Under the pieces are notes generated by a model. The model made no database searches, was not told the origin of the DNA, and saw only the letters and a program-made list of their open reading frames with translations. A stretch of 64,000 nt of DNA, taken from Watersipora subatra. Its lineage: Eukaryota > Bryozoa > Gymnolaemata > Cheilostomatida > Watersiporidae. Numbering within the stretch: the stretch's first letter is position 1; each line of letters begins with the position of its first letter. A program made the translations under genes and the position numbers. The DNA is taken from NCBI RefSeq assembly GCF_963576615.1, contig NC_088712.1, positions 53,363,114 through 53,427,113 of the forward strand, in the 5' to 3' direction. Positions 38,307 through 64,000 of the stretch are shown here, in pieces.

Positions 38307-38357
38307 CCTCATTCACTAACAAAAACTTGCTATAAGAAAGCTTCTACAAGTAACGCG

Positions 38358-38363
38358 AATAAA
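38358..38363 (+). terminator. poly(A) signal AATAAA of the two-exon gene
   Basis: This canonical hexamer starts 52 bases after the TGA, in the sense direction. Confidence 0.7.
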
Positions 38364-40370
38364 GAACCTTTCCACACACTTGTGTCAGCTTTAGTAGGCC
38401 TACACGTATTTGTAACTGGTCACCCAGTTTTCACTCTCCTCGAACTCTGTGATGGCAAACTTATTTAATATAAATCTATTATAATTAAATTGCAATATTA
38501 TTGAATTGATACTTTTAGATATCAATATGTACACTATTTTTTAATATTATTATCCATTAAAATATAGTTAAAATTTACAACCATTTACTTTGTGAGCACA
38601 ATTATATTTGTAAAACAGCGAGTTTTTTTAGCCAAATGGATTTGTTAAGTATAGAAATGGAATGAGCATAAACGAGTTGGGTAGTTAGGAAATGTTGAAT
38701 AAAATGTAACAATATAATTATAAGTATTGCTGCTAGCTGGGTGTGTCTTGCAGTCCGTCAATGCGGCTGGCTAAGACAGCATACGGTTGTGGCTTGAGTG
38801 TGATAGTATATCGGTTATTAGCAATCGTGTGCCATGAGTTCTATCAATTTGCCTCTGGCATTCATTTAGTTTATTCTATAAAACTGCATGGGAATGTTGA
38901 AGTGATTTTTGGTTTTTTGCTGTACCAGATTCCATCTCATGACAGAGAGGAAATGAAACCTGTAACAATAATCATTATATGACAAGGGGTAGACAAGTAA
39001 AAATAGTTTTGATGTACCATTTCTGTTGCCCAAAACTAGAAGCACCCTCCAAAAGAGCAAGACTGCAGCATGACCGAATCAGACAGCGACTCTTCGAAAA
39101 TATTTTGACAGCAGGGAAAAGTTGGGTGACCAAATGAAAGGCTTAGAGATTTGAAGTTTCTATTAAAGTTTTTAAACCTCATTCCTTACATTTATTTGGA
39201 CCTCTGCTCCAAATTTACTAGAACCTATCACAAAATGTAGCAACTGTTGAAGTGTGAATAATAATTATAGTGTGAATAAATTAAGTTTTGAATATATACT
39301 ATTTTAGCTAAAGCTTTCTAAAAGTACACAGAATTTTATACTTCTCAGCTCACATCAAACATTCTTCTTGTGTATTTTTCTCTGCATGTTTTCCAGACAA
39401 ATATTACAACTGCTGTTATAACTTCTGCCACTCTACTTTATAATGTCTGAGATACCAGCCTGTCTATATTCAGCTCTGACATTTTTTATATCTATACGCA
39501 GTAGTTACTGTGGTACTTATGGTATATCAACAGCTGTTGCTAATGCAACAATAACGCAATTAACTCTTATCACAATCATGTTTAGCCCTATAGATTAACA
39601 GTATTAGAGCTTTTATTAAAGTGTAACAGAACTGCTAGCCGTTCACTTTCTTCATTTTTACTAAAGAATTCCTTTGACTGCGTCTGCATTAATGGGGTTT
39701 CACTAGAATATACATATTCTCTACAATTGGAATAGAGTAGCAGATGAGATTGTGAAAGTCTCTTGATCTCTTGAGATTAGCTAAGGCACTGTAAACAGGT
39801 CTGAGACAGCATACTGTTTCAAGCAAGCTCAACCTTGACCTAGTTCACCATAGTTACTGATTTATAGCAAGCAGATCACAGGAGGTCATTTTAACACACT
39901 AGTACAAATAGTCAGCACTAAGATAAACAATGCAACATTTGATAACACTAGTCTACGCTAGTGTTGATATGAATTTTAGCGAGAGCGGCCAACTCCTGCT
40001 TAAGCTGTTTATTCTATGAAACATGTGCACATTTCTTCTTTCAACAGGAACAGAGACAAGCAATTGTACAACAGCGCTGCTAACTGTAATTAAGTATTAA
40101 TAAAAATACATATTTATTTAAAAACTACCGTAAATATTTTCTTAAATAATAAAGTTTAGAATATAATTAATAATGAGATGATAGTTTGAGAAAATAATTC
40201 CTGAAGTACAAGAATTAGTTGAAATTTCAGCCTTTTACTAATTTCTTGGCAACACAAAGAAGGCAGTTTACATAAACTCACAATAAAATCAAAAAATATA
40301 ATAACATTCCATACAGTGTGTACATAAGAAAAGCAACATTCTATTTCTATTTCTATTGTTCAGCATTCAG
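38364..40370. other. intergenic region between convergent genes
   Basis: It separates the small plus-strand gene from the papilin 3' end. On the minus strand an AATAAA (complement of TTTATT near 40112) may be the papilin poly(A) signal. I see no gene here. Confidence 0.5.
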
Positions 40371-61770
<21,400 letters not shown>

Positions 61771-62629
61771 CTGCAATACCAGAGAATATAATGTAAAAGC
61801 TAACCTATTGTGGGAATTGATGTTAAGTTATGGTGGAGTTTGTCGAACATACTCAACAAATGAGAGAAACTTGGAGCACAGGCTATCCATAGAGTTATGT
61901 GAATGTTAAGTGTTACCAGTAAAAATAAGAAAACACTCTGGTGAATTTAATGCTGAAACATAATGGATAAAAAACAAAATAGTTTGATTATTTGTTGTAT
62001 TAGAATTAATAACATAATTATGTAGATTTAATTAGTTTATATATATAAATCTCAGCGTTTGTCTGCCCGGTTATAGCGATAAAGTTCTAGCAATGAAAAA
62101 TCACGAAATACTTTTTCAACTTTTTTCCGCTATTCGGTATCAATAAAAACTTCTCTTGAAATTAAAATTTGGCAGTCATTGATTGTGAAAAAATAACGAG
62201 AATGCTGATATGCTATTCGCCAAAGTCCCTTCCACAACGCCTGAAAGAAATACGATACTCACTTGCTCTCTATCCCAGTTCAGCGTTATTCGTTATAAGT
62301 TACAGTAAAAACGAAACCGAAAACAGATAAGGGATAAAAATTTTTTAAATAAAAATACAATTTTAGCATATGGCAAAGTTGAAGTTAAGTAAAGTACATG
62401 CTAAAACTTAGCTTTAAGTAAGTGTTTAGTAAGTTAAATTCATTAGCAGTAAGTTAAATATTTTTTAATATGTACAGTACGTATACAAACTTAGATGAAT
62501 TTTACAAGGGGGTGTTTGTATTAGAGGCCATTAGATAATTACTATGGGTTTCTATAACACTCTATGCAACATTTTCGCCTTACGATCCCAACAGGTAAAT
62601 GAATTAAAATCATATAATCTTATACCAAT

Positions 62630-62855
62630 ATAGTTTTTCATTATAATTGTAGCAAAACAGAATTTATTTAGTCATTTCTTGCTAATTATTTCACATTTAC
62701 ATTTAAACACCTTTACAGTTATTTTATAGTTTCTGTTAATTTATTTCAACTACACAAAACACTTTTCTCATGACACGAAGTTTGAAAGTTAGAATGATAA
62801 CTATTGTTATATGCCAATGACAATAAATTTTCTGCGCAGACATTTTTTATTACCC
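62630..62855. repeat. dispersed repeat, copy 2
   Basis: It aligns with 5590-5990 in the same orientation and likewise ends near a TTATTACCC motif. Confidence 0.6.
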
Positions 62856-63034
62856 AGGTATGAATATACGAATCTCTGTTCGTTTGTCCAGTTATAGCGA
62901 TAAAGTTTTAAGAATGAAAAATTCGCTTCGTACTGAATTTGGATTCGGCACTTTCAGTTCTGGAGGCAGCGAGTTTACCCAAGTAGCCACACAGGCTACT
63001 TGTGACGCAATTAATCGTGGTTTTGCGATTAACA

Positions 63035-63497
63035 CGAGCGAAGCGATTGTTTGGGAGCTTTATTACAAATGCATATGCGCACACAACTCCCGAAAAATTA
63101 TCCGTCACAGGCCATTACCAAACCCTTGCACCGAAATCCAATCAAAAAATGTAACCATTTTTGTGTAGAGTCGTTTAAGTATAATAATGATACAAAACAC
63201 ATAACTTGGTAACATATTTAAATATGTTACCAAGTCTTTGAAAAGTTTACACAATATCCTAAAACTAACCCATCTGATCGGATTATCCATAAATAGACAG
63301 ATTAATTTGGACTAAAAATGCCATAAAAACTTGACAAGCCTTTTTAAATCAAAATTAAGACCGGCCATCAAAACGCCCATAAGGCCGTCCAACAGAGAGT
63401 AGAACAATTAAGTAGTGCGCATTTCACAAGAAAAAGTGCACATTTCACCAGTCTATGGCATTGTCCAATTGCCGAAGGTTTCTGTAATTAACGTAGA
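63035..63497. repeat. dispersed 450-bp repeat, copy 2
   Basis: It aligns with 54055-54511. Upstream (62857-63034) it continues into CGAATCTCTGTTCGTTTGTC, a head resembling 62037-62085, which supports a composite Helitron-like unit. Confidence 0.75.
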
Positions 63498-64000
63498 ACT
63501 ACTGAAAAGTAATCGTTTCCTTTTTGCCGATTCTACCGGACTCTGACATTTTGGATACTTATAATGAGTACTTTGGTATTGCAACTGATGTCCAAAGCAG
63601 TGAAAGTAAAGGAAATGACGATGATATTTTTATAGCGATTCTTATAAGATTATTACAATATTTAATTGTAAGAATAATTATTCGATTTTATATGATTATT
63701 ATAAGATTTAGTTAAAAGAATAATCATTCGAATTTACTAGACCGATGTATATAGCGACCGATGGTGTGCAATATGTTACTGTTATTATTTTTCTAAAGAT
63801 TTTGTTGATGATACTGCGGCTGTGCCCAATATCGCGGTACTGCCAAGCCATTTTTAATATCTGTAAAATTAAGTAATAGGCCTACATTTTCTTATAGATA
63901 TACATCTATTTTTATGACAACCAGCTAAAATCTGTTTAGATTTTTAAATGCAGCATAATTTTTTAGATATAAATACAGAAATCTAGATAAATATCACAAC

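Larger units (their letters stand above)
61771..64000. other. papilin intron and right edge of window
   Basis: No further Kunitz or TSP1 exon was found. The stretch holds a Helitron-like 5' end at 62037-62110 (TATATATAAATCTCAGCG), a dispersed repeat (62630-62855), a second head at 62857 and the 450-bp repeat (63035-63497). Confidence 0.5.

Noticed and set aside
63524..63715. A 63-codon plus-strand frame near the right edge
   Set aside because: It lies just after a dispersed repeat, has a short acidic start and then AT-rich composition. It may be a piece of the same element, but nothing supports a gene.

Overview
This is a eukaryotic, AT-rich, intron-rich and repeat-dense window from an invertebrate animal. 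Every protein-coding gene is split by GT-AG introns, and I found no bacterial-type genes or operons. The domain make-up of the papilin-like gene (six Kunitz, three Ig, one PLAC) and the mix of transposons fit a non-vertebrate bilaterian, perhaps a lophotrochozoan, but the sequence alone does not settle the phylum.

Four host genes can be assembled by hand. (1) 553-16298, minus strand: PRPF39, a U1 snRNP-associated splicing factor. Nine coding exons hold the N-terminal 463 residues; the C-terminal exons lie off the left edge. (2) 20678-33720, plus strand: a complete seven-exon, 265-residue nuclear-type NMN adenylyltransferase (NMNAT1-like). (3) 37014-38306, plus strand: a complete two-exon gene for an unrecognised 111-residue protein with a poly(A) signal. 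(4) 40371-61770, minus strand: the C-terminal 754 residues of a papilin-like extracellular matrix protein; its N-terminal exons lie off the right edge. All papilin junctions are phase 1 except the one inside the first Ig domain.

PRPF39 and NMNAT are divergent. The small gene and papilin converge. The genes have no evident shared pathway; they are neighbours in ordinary animal chromatin.

Most of the remaining DNA is mobile or tandem repeat, and much of it sits in introns. It includes TA-flanked TIR elements with nested insertions, one with an empty-site partner in the same window (9452-10655 and 13519-14604), and a larger TA-flanked element next to the PRPF39 start (16373-18174). There is a decayed LTR retrotransposon with a perfect 5-bp target duplication (21053-23782), and three long-TIR TTAA-flanked elements inside NMNAT introns. 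A TIR element carries a RecQ-like helicase fragment (30479-31483). A Penelope-like GIY-YIG remnant is bounded by inverted repeats between AT microsatellites (45680-46895). Several Helitron-like elements carry a tRNA-like core. A 184-residue zinc-ribbon ORF lies between 345-bp direct repeats (54636-55996). A 4-kb minisatellite of about 117 copies of a 34-bp unit fills most of the last papilin intron (40709-44690).

The best candidates for something undescribed are the direct-repeat-bounded zinc-ribbon ORF, the RecQ-carrying TIR element, the tRNA-cored Helitron-like family and the small two-exon gene.
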